This document shows, piece after piece, positions 55,944 through 64,000 of a DNA stretch of 64,000 nt. The notes beneath the pieces are model-generated. The model had not been told where the DNA came from. It saw nothing but the letters and a program-made list of their open reading frames with translations, and ran no database searches. The stretch is taken from the NCBI GenBank assembly GCA_002699025.1, contig PABA01000011.1:16118-80117 (forward strand). Reading direction: 5' to 3'. The translations under genes were made by a program, and so were the position numbers. The stretch's first letter is position 1; every line of letters begins with the position of its first letter. This DNA comes from Sandaracinus sp. (GTDB taxonomy: Bacteria > Myxococcota_A > Polyangia > Polyangiales > Houyiibacteriaceae).

Positions 55944-56350
55944 CTTCGGCCACGCCGAAGTCCCCGTGCCCGTTCGAGGCCTTCGGCCCCTCCGGGCCGG
56001 TGCGCTCGCTTCGCTCGCTGAGGGGGCCGGGGAACCGAGGCGAGAAGAACCCGTGCCCTCGTGCGTGTGGCCCGTCGGGCCGGTGCGCTCGCTTCGCTCG
56101 CTGGGGGTGCGCTCGCTCAGCTCGTTGAGGGGGCCGGGGAACCGCGCCGCGAAGAGCCCGCGCCCTCGCCCGGGCGGCCCCGGTGCGGATGCGCTCGCTC
56201 GCCTCCCCGCCCGAAGCCCTGCGTGCATCTTCGCGGAGCCGACCCACTCTGCCTCCTTCACGTACTGTCCCTCCGGCTCGCTCCCTTCCCTCCTTCGCCT
56301 CCGCCCACGGGCAGGAGCAGGGGCAAGGGCAGCGGCAAGGGTTTCCCGCG
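55944..56350. repeat. Repeat-rich gap with GCTCGCTTCGCTCGC motifs
   Basis: A 407-bp gap after the giant gene. A 27-bp block beginning GGGCCGGTGCGCTCGC occurs exactly at 55994-56020 and 56077-56103, and TGAGGGGGCCGGGGAACCG at 56019-56037 and 56126-56144, so the segment is an imperfect tandem duplication. The 17-mer GCGCTCGCTTCGCTCGC appears at 56002 and 56085, the inverse of that at 2448 and 26477. No gene is credible and no clear promoter was assigned. Confidence 0.82.
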
Positions 56351-57136
56351 ATGACCACCTCCCTTCCTCCGCTCTCCGCTTCGCTCCAGCCCGACCTCGA
56401 GAAGGCCGAACGCTTCCTCGCGGCGTATCCGCCGCCGGGGCGGCTCATCCAGTGCGGCGTCACCGGCGCGCACTTCTACGGGTTCCCCTCGCCGGACTCG
56501 GACCTCGACCTGAAGGGCGTGCACCTCGCGCCGACGCGCACGCTGCTCGGGCTCGACCGCCCCCAGGAGACGCACGACGTGCTCACGGACTTCGAGGGGC
56601 TCGAGCACGACCTGACGACCCACGAGGCGGCGAAGGCGCTGACGCTCCTGCTCCAGGGCAACGGCAACGTGCTCGAGCGGCTGCTCTCGCCCTTCCAGCT
56701 CGTCGAGAGCGAGGAAGCCGAGGCGCTCGCGGAGCTCGCCCGCGGCGCCGTGAGCCAGGCCTTCTACCGCCACTACCGCGGCTTCTTCGGCGGCATGCAG
56801 CGCGAGCACGGCGTGAAGGGCCGCGCGAAGACCATGCTCTACGCCTACCGGGTCGCGCTGACGGGCGTGCACCTGCTCGAGACCGGCGAGGTCGTCGGCG
56901 ACGTGCGCGTGCTCGGGCCCGCCTACGGCTTCGACGAGGTGAGCGAGCTGGTCGAGCTCAAGGCCGCCGCCGCCGAGAAGGCGCCGCTCGGCGAGGCGGA
57001 GGACGCCCGCTTCCGCGCTCGCTGGCCCGCCCTCGAGGCGCGCCTCGAGGAGGCGCGGGCGCGCTCGACGCTGCCGGAGGCGCCGACGAACCGGGGGGCG
57101 ATGAACGAGTGGCTGGTGCGGCTGCGCGGGGGCTGA
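56351..57136 (+). CDS. RlaP-type nucleotidyltransferase (261 aa)
   Basis: A 261-residue minimal nucleotidyltransferase of the DNA polymerase beta superfamily (PF10127, RlaP). The catalytic block is CGVTGAHFYGFPSPDSDLDLKG: Gly-Ser-equivalent positions then D51 and D53 (DSDLDL), with a third carboxylate likely in the following strand (LEHDLTTHEA). The helical C-terminal domain (AVSQAFYRHYRGFFGG, KTMLYAYRVALTGVHLLETGEVV) is also typical. The family is linked to RNA repair and some toxin-antitoxin or immunity genes, but its reaction is undefined. It starts 407 bp after the GHKL-giant operon on the same strand and ends convergent with a second RlaP-type gene. Confidence 0.86.
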   Translation: MTTSLPPLSASLQPDLEKAERFLAAYPPPGRLIQCGVTGAHFYGFPSPDSDLDLKGVHLAPTRTLLGLDRPQETHDVLTDFEGLEHDLTTHEAAKALTLLLQGNGNVLERLLSPFQLVESEEAEALAELARGAVSQAFYRHYRGFFGGMQREHGVKGRAKTMLYAYRVALTGVHLLETGEVVGDVRVLGPAYGFDEVSELVELKAAAAEKAPLGEAEDARFRARWPALEARLEEARARSTLPEAPTNRGAMNEWLVRLRGG

Positions 57137-57296
57137 GCCGAGGCGGGCCGGGCCGGATGGCGAGGGGTGCGCCAGCTCCTCGGCTGGAGCCGTGAAGAGA
57201 GCGGAGCGCGCCCATCCGCCCGCGGGGCCGAACTGACACGGCTCGGTTTCCGGCCCCCAGCGAGCGAAGCGCGCGCCCCCCAGCGAGCGGATCCGC

Positions 57297-58310
57297 TCAC
57301 GCCCCGTAGAGGACGTCCTCCACCAGCTCCACCCCCAGCTGCTCGAGCGCGTCTTCGTCGCAGCTCTCGGGGAGCGCGCTCTCCGCCTTCGCCGCGCGGA
57401 TCGCCTCGCCGTTCCGCTCCGCCTCCTCCACCAGCGCCTCGTAGCTCCAGGCGCCGTCGCGGATCGCGAGCAGCTCCTCCCGATCCGCCCGCCGCACGCG
57501 CACCTCGCCCTCGCGCAGGATCTCGATCGCCATGCGCTGCAGCCGCACCAGGTGCATCGCGTGCTTCGTGTCGTAACCGTGCGCCTTCTCCAGCGCCGCC
57601 CGCTTCGGGTTCCGCTTCTTCTTCCACTGCCGGTACTGCCGCCACTCCTTCTTCGCCGCGTCGTAGCGCTTCTCCCGGGCGAGCAGCTCGAGGAAGGCCC
57701 CGCTCAGCGGCACGTCCGCCCCCCGCTCCATCAGCGCCTCGGCCGCGCCGAGCTGGTCCTTCGGCACCAGCGTCCGCTCCGGCAACCCGAAGTCCTCCCG
57801 CTTCGGCGCCCCCGAGGGCGGCGAGAGCAGCCAGCGTCGATGCGTGCGGATGCGCTTCAGCTGCCCGAGCGCGTAGCCACCGAAGGTGTCGCCCACCTTC
57901 CTCGTGAGCAGCCCCTCCCGCGCCGCGAGGAGCCGCTCCCCCGCCGGCGTCACCACGCGATGGTCCTCCGGCTCGGTGAAGAAGAGCTCGAGGATCGTCG
58001 GGTTCGCCGCCGCCGCCAGTCGGAGGAGCTTCCGCACCTCGAAGTGCACCCCCTCGACCTCGGCGCCACCTCCCTCCGCGCCGCCCTCCGCCTTCGCCAG
58101 CTCCACCTGCTCCGGCCCGCCGCGGAACCCGAAGTACCAGCGCTTCGGCCCGACGATCACCCCCTTCAGGTCCACGTCCGACCCCGCCCGGTCGAGCCCG
58201 TAGGCCCGGCTCCCGTGCACGGTCTCGTAGATCAGCACTGTCTCGTCGATCGGCACCGTCTCGTCGGTCGGCACCGTCTCGTCGATTCGCACCGTCTCTT
58301 CGTGGTCCAT
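57297..58310 (-). CDS. RlaP-type nucleotidyltransferase with hexapeptide-repeat N-terminus (337 aa)
   Basis: A 337-residue nucleotidyltransferase of the same PF10127 family: G33-S34 in VHGSRAYGLDRAGSDVDLKG, with D45 and D47 as metal ligands. The N-terminus (residues 4-30) is a repeat ETVRIDETVPTDETVPIDET, encoded by four 18-bp units (58235-58306); this is not part of the family and directly precedes the first strand. The central and C-terminal helices (KRYDAAKKEWRQYRQWKKKRNPKRAALEKAHGYDTKHAMHLVRL) are basic, consistent with RNA binding. It is convergent with the 261-aa RlaP gene. The function of both together is unknown. Confidence 0.86.
   Translation of the reverse strand: MDHEETVRIDETVPTDETVPIDETVLIYETVHGSRAYGLDRAGSDVDLKGVIVGPKRWYFGFRGGPEQVELAKAEGGAEGGGAEVEGVHFEVRKLLRLAAAANPTILELFFTEPEDHRVVTPAGERLLAAREGLLTRKVGDTFGGYALGQLKRIRTHRRWLLSPPSGAPKREDFGLPERTLVPKDQLGAAEALMERGADVPLSGAFLELLAREKRYDAAKKEWRQYRQWKKKRNPKRAALEKAHGYDTKHAMHLVRLQRMAIEILREGEVRVRRADREELLAIRDGAWSYEALVEEAERNGEAIRAAKAESALPESCDEDALEQLGVELVEDVLYGA
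58235..58306. repeat. 18-bp in-frame tandem repeat, 4 units
   Basis: Units of 18 bp (GCACCGTCTCGTCGATCG type) at 58235, 58253, 58271 and 58289, within the 5' end of the second RlaP gene. Being a multiple of three, changes in copy number would alter the protein by six residues (DETVPI type) without breaking the frame. Confidence 0.9.
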
Positions 58311-58575
58311 GCCCGCTCCGCGGCCGCGAGCGCCCACGGTGACCACCCCGCCTGGCGCTGACAAGCGCCCCGCCCACGGAGCCCGGTCGGCAGACGTGCT
58401 CCTGCTCGCGCTCGCTTCATCGGAAGAGGCTCCCCAGACGGAGAGGCCGCCTCGGTCGGCCGGACGCGTCGGCCCCAGCCGGGTGAGGCCCGCGCAGGAT
58501 CGTCACCGCGCGCTCGAGATCTCTCGCCAGGCCTCGGAAGTTGCCGGCGCGGGCGATCGGCGCCACCGTTGCACC

Positions 58576-59730
58576 GTGCGACGCGCCTCCCTTTTGCTCG
58601 CGCTCCTCGCCGGCGCGTGCGAGGAGCCGCCGGCGGAGACCCCGCCCGTGCCGCCCCCGCCGGTGCACGTGGTGGAGGTGCGCGCGGAGCAGGTGACGCC
58701 GACGGCGGAGGGCGTCGCGACCCTCGAAGCAGCGCGGGACGCGACGCTCCGGGCGGAGGCGCCGGGGCGGGTGGTCGAGGTCGCGGCCGAGCCGGGGCAG
58801 CGCGTGGAGGCGGGCGATGTGCTCGTGCGCCTCGACGTCGGCCGCACCACGGTCGCGCTCCAGGCGGCGAGCGCGCAGGTGGCCCAGGCCGAGGCGCGGG
58901 TGGCGCAGGCGGAGCGCGAGGCGGAGCTGGCCCGGCGGCTGGTCGCGAGCGGCGGCGCCCCGGAGCGGCGGGGCGACGACGCGGAGGACGCGGTGCGCCT
59001 CGCCCGGGCGGCCCTCGACGCGGCCCAGGCGCAGACCCGGCTCACGCGCCGCGGGCTCACGGAGGCGGTGGTCCGCGCGCCCTTCCCGGGCACGGTCGCC
59101 GAGCGCTTCGTGGAGGTCGGCGAGTACGTCGGCCCGGGCGCGCCGGTCGCGCAGGTGGTCGACACCTCGCACCTCGAGGCCCGGGTGCTCCTCGATCCGC
59201 GCCGCGCCCTCGACGTGCCCATCGGCGCCCGCGCCCGCGTCCACGCCTTCGCGCGCCCGGAGGAGGTCTTCGAGGCCGAGGTGGAGCGCGTCGGCGAGGT
59301 GGTCGACCCGCGCTCGCGTCGCCTCCCGGTGGAGCTCCGCGTGGACGACCCCGAGCGCCGCCTCCGCCCGGGCCTCGCGGCGCGCTTCGTCGTCGAGACC
59401 GGCGCGCCCGAGGAGCACCTGGTCCTCGCCGACGGCGCGGTCTTCGAGCGCTTCGGGCAGCGGCACGTCTACGTGGTCGACGGCGAGGGCGTGGCCGAGC
59501 GGCGCGCGGTCGAGCTCGGCCCGGCGACCGGAGAGCGGCTCACCGTCCTCGGCGGCGTCGAGGCGGGCGAGCGGGTGGTCGTCGAGGGGGTCGACCGGGT
59601 CGTCCACCAGCGGCCGGTGCAGATCGTCGAGCAGGCCGCCGAGCAGGCCGCCGAGCAGGCCGCCGAGCAGGACGCCGAGGCCGTGGTCGAGTCCGCCGCC
59701 GAGGCGGTCGCCGCCGCCGGGGACGAGTGA
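58576..59730 (+). CDS. RND efflux periplasmic adaptor lipoprotein
   Basis: A 384-residue membrane-fusion protein. The GTG at 58576 opens a lipoprotein signal (RRASLLLALLAGAC) and mature Glu-rich start. It has the usual MFP layout: barrel-sandwich/lipoyl half (ATLRAEAPGRVVEVAAEPGQRVEAGDVLVRLD), a coiled-coil hairpin with AQVAQAEARVAQAEREAELARRL, the second lipoyl half (RAPFPGTVAERFVEVGEYV) and a beta-barrel domain (VVDPRSRRLPVELRV). The C-terminal EQAAEQAAEQAAEQ repeat (about 355-372) is an extra coiled-coil tail. It connects the inner-membrane RND pump to an outer-membrane channel that is not in the window. The next gene starts at TGATG overlap. Confidence 0.9.
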   Translation: MRRASLLLALLAGACEEPPAETPPVPPPPVHVVEVRAEQVTPTAEGVATLEAARDATLRAEAPGRVVEVAAEPGQRVEAGDVLVRLDVGRTTVALQAASAQVAQAEARVAQAEREAELARRLVASGGAPERRGDDAEDAVRLARAALDAAQAQTRLTRRGLTEAVVRAPFPGTVAERFVEVGEYVGPGAPVAQVVDTSHLEARVLLDPRRALDVPIGARARVHAFARPEEVFEAEVERVGEVVDPRSRRLPVELRVDDPERRLRPGLAARFVVETGAPEEHLVLADGAVFERFGQRHVYVVDGEGVAERRAVELGPATGERLTVLGGVEAGERVVVEGVDRVVHQRPVQIVEQAAEQAAEQAAEQDAEAVVESAAEAVAAAGDE

Positions 59731-62700
59731 TGGAGGGGCTGGCCCGCTTCGCCGTCCGCCAGTCGCTCCTCGTCAACCTCGTGGGCGTGACGATGGTCGT
59801 CGTCGGCGCCTTCACGCTCCAGGAGATGCACCGCGAGTCGCTCCCGCAGGTGCCCACCGGCTGGTGCCGCGTCGAGGTGGCCTACCCGGGCGCCTCCGCC
59901 GAGGAGATCGAGCAGCTCGTCCTCGAGCCCATGGAGAACGCCGTCTGGAACGTCGACGGCATCGCCGAGATGTGGGGCAGCGCGCGCGAGGGCGTGGGCT
60001 TGATCTTCATCCAGTTCGAGCCGAGCGTGGAGGACGTCGGCCGCGCCGTGCTCGAGGTGCAGGGCGAGGTGAACTCGGTCACCGATCTCCCGGACGAGGC
60101 CGAGGCGCCGAAGGTCCGCGAGTTCACGGTGAACGTGCCGACCATCGCCATCGCCGTCCGCGGCGAGGTGCCCGAGCCGGTGATCCGCCGCGTGGGCCTC
60201 GACCTCGCCGACGAGCTCGAGACCATCCCCGGCGTGGCCGCCGTGCAGCGGAACGGCGTCCGCGACCGGCGCATCACCGTCGACGTGGACCCGGACCGGC
60301 TCGCGGCCCTCGGCGTGCCGCTGACCTCCGTCGCCGACGCGCTGAGCGTGCGCGGCGCGAACGTCCCGGCGGGCACGCTCGGCGAGCGGGACGCGCGCCT
60401 CGTGCGCGGTATGGCGAAGGTCGACACGGCGGCGGCCGTCCGCGAGGTGGTGGTGCGGCCGGACCCGCGGGGCGGGGCGATCACCGTCGGGGACGTGGCC
60501 GAGGTCGACGAGGGCTTCGCGCCGGCGAGCGTCACCGGCCGCGTGAACGGCGAGCCGGGCGTGCTGCTCCTCGTGCGCAAGGAGGCGCAGGCCGACAGCC
60601 TGAACATCAGCCGGGACGCGCGCGCCCTGGTCGAGGCGCTCGACGTGCCCGAGGGCGTGAGCGTGGACGTCTTCGGTGACGCGGCCCACGAGGTGCGCCG
60701 CTCGCTGAACAGCCTCTACGGGAACGCGGCGACGGGGCTGGTGCTGGTGCTCGCGATCCTCTGGTTCTTCGTCGGCGGGCGGAACGCGACCATGGCGGCG
60801 CTCGGCCTGCCCGTGGCCCTCGCCGGGGCCTTCGCGGCGATGCACGTGATGGGGATCACCATCAACGTGATCTCCCTGCTCGCGCTGATCCTCTGCCTCG
60901 GCATCGTCGTCGACGACGCGATCATCCTCATCGAGAACATCTACCGGCACATGGAGGCCGGCATGTCGCGCAAGCGCGCGGCGGTGGTGGGGACGGCGGA
61001 GGTCTTCTGGCCGGTGATGGCCTCGACGGCGACGACCTGCGCGGCGTTTCTGCCGATGCTCCTGATGACCGGCGTGCTCGGGAAGTTCTTCGCGATCATC
61101 CCGAAGGTGGTCGTCGCCTCGCTGGTGGCATCGCTCATCGAGGCGTTCTTCATCCTGCCGAGCCACATGGCGGACTTCGGGAGGGTGAGCCGGCGCAAGG
61201 AGCACGAGCCGGGGCGGCCGCCGACGCGCTGGGAGCGGATCGGGGCGCGGCTCGCGGCGCGCTACGAGGGGCTCCTGAAGGGGGCGCTCCGGCGGCGCTA
61301 CGTGGTGATCGGGGCGGCCTACCTGGCGGCCGGCGGGCTGATCGCGGCGGCGGTGATGACGAAGGACGTCGTGCTCTTCACCGATGGCGACGTGGACACC
61401 TTCGACGTGCGCGTGAAGCTGCCGACGGACGCCTCGAAGCAGCAGACCGACGCGGTGATGCGCGAGGTGGAGCGACGCCTGCTGGCGCTCGAGCAGGGCG
61501 ACGTGGAGGCGGTGGTGACGGCGCGGGGGGTGACGCGCACGAACATGGGCGTCGACCGGGGCGACCACGTGGGCATGGTCACGGTGTACCTGAAGCCGCC
61601 GGAGCAGCGCTCGAGCGTGGGGGCCGGGCGGGCGCTCCTGGCGGAGGCGAGCCGGCTCTTCGACGACCTGGTCGGGCCCGTGAGCCTCGAGGTGATCGAG
61701 TGGCGGCCGGGGCCGCCGCGGGGGGCGCCGGTGGCCGTGCGCGTGAAGGGGGACGACCTCGACGAGCTGGCGGAGATGGCGGGGCAGATCGCGGCGGAGC
61801 TCCGGCAGATCCCGGGCGCGCGGAACGTGGCGACCGACTACCAGCTCGGGAAGCGGGAGCTGCAGGTGCGGGTGGACGAGGAGCGGGCGGCGATGCACGG
61901 GCTGACGCCGCCGCAGGTGGCGCGCTGGCTGCGGGTGGCCTTCGGGGCGGCGCCGGTGGCGACGACGCGGATCGGCGACGACGAGGTGGATCTCGTGGTG
62001 CAGCTGAACGAGGCGGCGCGGAGCGACCCGCGGCGGCTCGAGGCGCTGACGCTGGTGGCCGGGGGCGTGGCCATGGGCGGCGCCGCGATGACGGGTGGTG
62101 GCGACGTCGGGGGAGCGGGCGGGTCGGCCGCGAACGGTCTCGCCTCGAACGGTCTCGCCTCGAACACCGTCGAGCTCCGCGAGATCGCCGAGGTCACGCG
62201 CGGACGCGGGCCGTCGAGCATCCGGCATCGGGACCGGGAGCGGGTCGTGAAGGTGACGGCGCAGATCGACGAGCGCGTGACGACGAGCGCCGCCGTGAAC
62301 GAGGCGCTGATGGAGCGTATCCGGCCGCTCCGCGAGGCGAACCCGCAGATCGCCTTCCAGCAGGGTGGCGAGTACGAGCGCACGCAGGAGTCGCTCGAGT
62401 CGCTGAGGGACGCCTTCGGCGTGGCGCTCTTGCTGATCTTCACGATCCTCGCGACCCAGTTCCGGAGCCTGCTCCAGCCCTTCGTCGTCATGCTCGCGAT
62501 CCCGCTGAGCTTCATCGGGGTGGTGATCGGCTTCTTCGTGAGCGGCGCGCCGGTCGGGCTGATCGCGCTCATCGGCGTGGTGGGCCTGGCGGGCATCGTC
62601 GTGAACGACTCGCTCGTGCTCGTCGACTTCATCAACCAGCGGCGCCGGAGCGGGACGCCCGTCGACGAGGCGGTCGTGGAGGCCTCGAAGCTCCGCCTCC

Positions 62701-62975
62701 GGCCGATCTTTCTGACGAGCATCACCACCGTCGCCGGCCTCTTCCCGCTGGCGCTCGCCGGCGCAGCCTCACCGCTCCTCAGCCCCATGGCGACCGCGAT
62801 CGCGTGGGGCCTGAGCTTCGCGACCGTGCTGACGCTGGTGCTGATCCCCTGCCTCTACCGGGTCACCGTCGACGCGGAGCGGGGACTGAGCCGCGTCTTC
62901 GGCCCGGCCGTCCGCTGGATGACCGACCCGGGCGAGGCCCTCGACGAGGACCCCGCCGAGTCGGCCGCCGAGTAG
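59730..62975 (+). CDS. RND multidrug/solute efflux pump (AcrB-like)
   Basis: A 1,081-residue inner-membrane proton-driven transporter. N-terminal helix with FAVRQSLLVNLVGVTMVVVG, porter domains (PGASAEEIEQLVLEPMENAVW), and the TM4 proton-relay aspartates D395/D396 in GIVVDDAIILIENIYRH, with TM10 GIVVNDSLVLVDFINQRR. About 12 hydrophobic helices are seen in the usual two blocks (near 330-550 and 890-1,040). Residues around 800-815 hold a short NGLAS-type repeat in a loop. The ATG at 59730 shares one base with the adaptor stop (TGATG), so the two are coupled. Heavy-metal-type pumps are similar; the substrate is unknown. Confidence 0.92.
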   Translation: MEGLARFAVRQSLLVNLVGVTMVVVGAFTLQEMHRESLPQVPTGWCRVEVAYPGASAEEIEQLVLEPMENAVWNVDGIAEMWGSAREGVGLIFIQFEPSVEDVGRAVLEVQGEVNSVTDLPDEAEAPKVREFTVNVPTIAIAVRGEVPEPVIRRVGLDLADELETIPGVAAVQRNGVRDRRITVDVDPDRLAALGVPLTSVADALSVRGANVPAGTLGERDARLVRGMAKVDTAAAVREVVVRPDPRGGAITVGDVAEVDEGFAPASVTGRVNGEPGVLLLVRKEAQADSLNISRDARALVEALDVPEGVSVDVFGDAAHEVRRSLNSLYGNAATGLVLVLAILWFFVGGRNATMAALGLPVALAGAFAAMHVMGITINVISLLALILCLGIVVDDAIILIENIYRHMEAGMSRKRAAVVGTAEVFWPVMASTATTCAAFLPMLLMTGVLGKFFAIIPKVVVASLVASLIEAFFILPSHMADFGRVSRRKEHEPGRPPTRWERIGARLAARYEGLLKGALRRRYVVIGAAYLAAGGLIAAAVMTKDVVLFTDGDVDTFDVRVKLPTDASKQQTDAVMREVERRLLALEQGDVEAVVTARGVTRTNMGVDRGDHVGMVTVYLKPPEQRSSVGAGRALLAEASRLFDDLVGPVSLEVIEWRPGPPRGAPVAVRVKGDDLDELAEMAGQIAAELRQIPGARNVATDYQLGKRELQVRVDEERAAMHGLTPPQVARWLRVAFGAAPVATTRIGDDEVDLVVQLNEAARSDPRRLEALTLVAGGVAMGGAAMTGGGDVGGAGGSAANGLASNGLASNTVELREIAEVTRGRGPSSIRHRDRERVVKVTAQIDERVTTSAAVNEALMERIRPLREANPQIAFQQGGEYERTQESLESLRDAFGVALLLIFTILATQFRSLLQPFVVMLAIPLSFIGVVIGFFVSGAPVGLIALIGVVGLAGIVVNDSLVLVDFINQRRRSGTPVDEAVVEASKLRLRPIFLTSITTVAGLFPLALAGAASPLLSPMATAIAWGLSFATVLTLVLIPCLYRVTVDAERGLSRVFGPAVRWMTDPGEALDEDPAESAAE

Positions 62976-63012
62976 CCCCCGCCCCCCCCCCGAGTCCTGC
63001 GGACCCCTCCAG

Positions 63013-63440
63013 GCGTCCTGCGGACGCGTGCTCGGGCGTCCTGCGGTCGCGTGCCCGGGCGTCCTGCGGTCGCGTGCCCGGGCGTCCTGCGGTCGCGTGC
63101 CCGGGCGTCCTGCGGACGCGTGCCCGGGCGTCCTGCGAACGCGTGCCCGGGCGTCCTGCGGTCGCGTGCCCGGGCGTCCTGCGGACGCGTGCCCGGGTGT
63201 CCTGCGGACGCGTGCCCGGGCGTCCTGCGGTCGCGTGCCCGGGCGTCCTGCGGTCGCGTGCCCGGGCGTCCTGCGGACCCCTCCTCAGGCGACACCTCAC
63301 CGGGCGTCCTGCGGACGCGTGCTCGGGCGTCCTGCGGACCCCTGGCGTCCTGCGGCCCCCACCCCGAGTAGCCCCCACCCCGAGTCCTGCGCACCTCCAG
63401 GCGTCCTGCGGACCCCTGCCCGGGAGTCCTGCGGACGCCG
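63013..63440. repeat. 23-bp minisatellite (about 12 regular units plus decayed copies)
   Basis: Regular 23-bp units GCGTCCTGCGG(T/A)CGCGTGCC plus CGG begin at 63013, 63036, 63059, 63082, 63105, 63128, 63151, 63174, 63197, 63220, 63243 and 63266; the single variable position alternates T and A. Beyond 63290 the copies are decayed with CCCCT and CAC insertions to about 63440. The array has no unique spacers, so it is not CRISPR. It lies between the RND pump and the HUH transposase. The segment 63441-63540 contains nothing recognised. Confidence 0.92.
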
Positions 63441-63540
63441 GGGGGTGGCGGGCCCGCCGGCGGGAATTGGCGGACCGCCACCCGGCAGCGCCCGGACGGG
63501 CGGAAAAAGCCTGTGATTTCGTGTGGCGGCGATTGGGCAC

Positions 63541-63557
63541 GGGTCTTGAAAAGACCC
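63541..63557. repeat. Perfect palindrome next to the transposase start (REP-like)
   Basis: GGGTCTTGAAAAGACCC, a 7-bp stem with a 3-nt loop, ends one base before the ATG of the HUH transposase gene. It could be a REP-type hairpin recognised by the enzyme, or a regulatory or terminator-like hairpin over the leader. I did not see a second copy in the window. Confidence 0.6.
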
Positions 63558-64000
63558 ATGGTCATGAGCGACCGCCAGCCCCACGCGCGCCGTCGACCTC
63601 GAGCCGATTCCCCGTCCCCAGAGCCGCGGCGCGCGAGAGGCGCACGCACGAAGGTGCGCGGGAAGAAGCGGGCGCAGAGGGCGAAGAAGCGAGCGCAGGG
63701 GCGAGCGGCGCGGCAGCGGAGCGCTCCGCCGACGAAGGGAGCGAAGCGGCAGAAGAGCGCCTCGTCGGGCCAGCCCAAGAAGAAGAAGCGCCGCTCGAAG
63801 GCCGAGCCGGTGCTCCCGGGGCAGCTCGTCTTCGCGGAGGCCCGCATCCAGGACGGGCGGCACTGGCTGCGGCCGGATGCCGTGGTGGTGCTGCTCGTGA
63901 AGTTCCTGCTGGCGGTCTACGCGACGAAGTACGGGATGAAGCTCCACGGCCTCGTGCTGATGTCGACGCACTACCACCTGCTCTTCACCGACGTGCGCGG
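63558..64000 (+). CDS. REP-associated / IS200-like HUH transposase, 5' part (cut by window edge)
   Basis: Open from an ATG at 63558 (second in-frame ATG at 63564) to the window end, 147 codons. Residues 1-80 form a very basic, Arg/Lys-rich extension with KKKKRRSK; the fold proper begins around residue 82 (EPVLPGQLVFAEARIQDGRHWL). Near the end, YGMKLHGLVLMSTHYHLLFTD is the Y1-transposase HUH signature (His-Tyr-His), with the canonical preceding strand. The catalytic Tyr and stop lie beyond the window. Proteins of this kind are IS200/RAYT transposases that cut hairpins in single-stranded DNA. Family from the motif; the basic extension is unusual. Confidence 0.8.
   Translation, partial: MVMSDRQPHARRRPRADSPSPEPRRARGARTKVRGKKRAQRAKKRAQGRAARQRSAPPTKGAKRQKSASSGQPKKKKRRSKAEPVLPGQLVFAEARIQDGRHWLRPDAVVVLLVKFLLAVYATKYGMKLHGLVLMSTHYHLLFTDVR

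Noticed and set aside
57172..57187. Terminator between the two nucleotidyltransferases
   Set aside because: Only a 5-bp CCAGC/GCTGG stem; too weak to list as a feature.
59469..62228. 919-residue minus-strand frame opposite the RND pump
   Set aside because: His/Asp/Arg-rich antisense shadow of a clearly recognisable RND pump.
63013..63440. CRISPR-like array
   Set aside because: Units are contiguous 23-bp repeats with no unique spacers, and no cas gene is near. It is a minisatellite.

Overview
The window is very GC-rich (well over 70% by eye) and densely coded on both strands, with strong G/C third-position use, many GTG starts and one TTG start, and frequent 4-nt ATGA/GTGA gene overlaps. It is rich in lipoproteins, holds a Ser/Thr kinase-ATPase-TPR signalling giant, carries Cys-rich repeat lipoproteins of a kind common in large predatory genomes, and has low-complexity repeats between genes. 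Together these suggest a chromosomal segment of a myxobacterium (Myxococcota, perhaps a Sandaracinus-like Polyangia member). That assignment is inference; no rRNA, tRNA or phylogenetic marker was seen. No CRISPR array, prophage or plasmid backbone was seen.

Layout. 1-6.3 kb: edge-truncated GT-C glycosyltransferase, a MopE-motif lipoprotein, a double PH-domain membrane protein, an MTA/SAH-type deaminase, purine nucleoside phosphorylase (punA), a WXXGXW lipoprotein and a DUF302 protein. 6.6-12.1 kb: a tightly overlapping operon acetyl-CoA synthetase - PDH E1alpha - E1beta - E2 - acyl carrier protein, linking two routes to acetyl-CoA with a carrier protein. 12.1-15.6 kb: a GNAT acetyltransferase bracketed by oppositely oriented ~100-bp repeats, a CHAP-like amidase and a zinc-finger membrane protein. 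15.7-20.5 kb: a three-gene overlapping operon of beta-propeller-like proteins of unknown role. 20.7-26.1 kb: an ABC-class ATPase (PF09818 type), a ten-repeat Cys-rich lipoprotein and two small membrane proteins. 26.6-30.3 kb: a kinase/ATPase/TPR regulator broken by one missing G.

30.9-36.7 kb: an XPB-like helicase with a Bax1/DUF790 nuclease, then an outer-membrane barrel with a lipoprotein that carries a kinase-like catalytic pattern. 37-46 kb: single metabolic and envelope genes (metallophosphatase, class-V aminotransferase, HIT protein, GH5-like glycosidase, alpha/beta hydrolase lipoprotein, BON-MscS channel). 46-48.3 kb: a three-gene minus-strand envelope operon.

48.6-58.3 kb is the strongest candidate for an undescribed system: an intact Hsp90/HtpG-like GHKL ATPase coupled by a GTGA overlap to a 1,902-residue protein whose N-terminus looks like a degenerate GHKL fold, followed by two convergent RlaP-type nucleotidyltransferases. 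58.6-63 kb: an RND efflux adaptor and pump. 63-64 kb: a 23-bp minisatellite, a perfect palindrome and the start of a Y1/REP-associated HUH transposase cut by the window edge.

Repeats are a theme. There are tandem arrays between genes (15, 13, 12, 24, 42-46 and 23 bp units), inverted (GTGCTC)n/(GAGCAC)n arrays, and a dispersed 17-mer found at four sites. The HUH protein is the only mobile-element-like gene visible.
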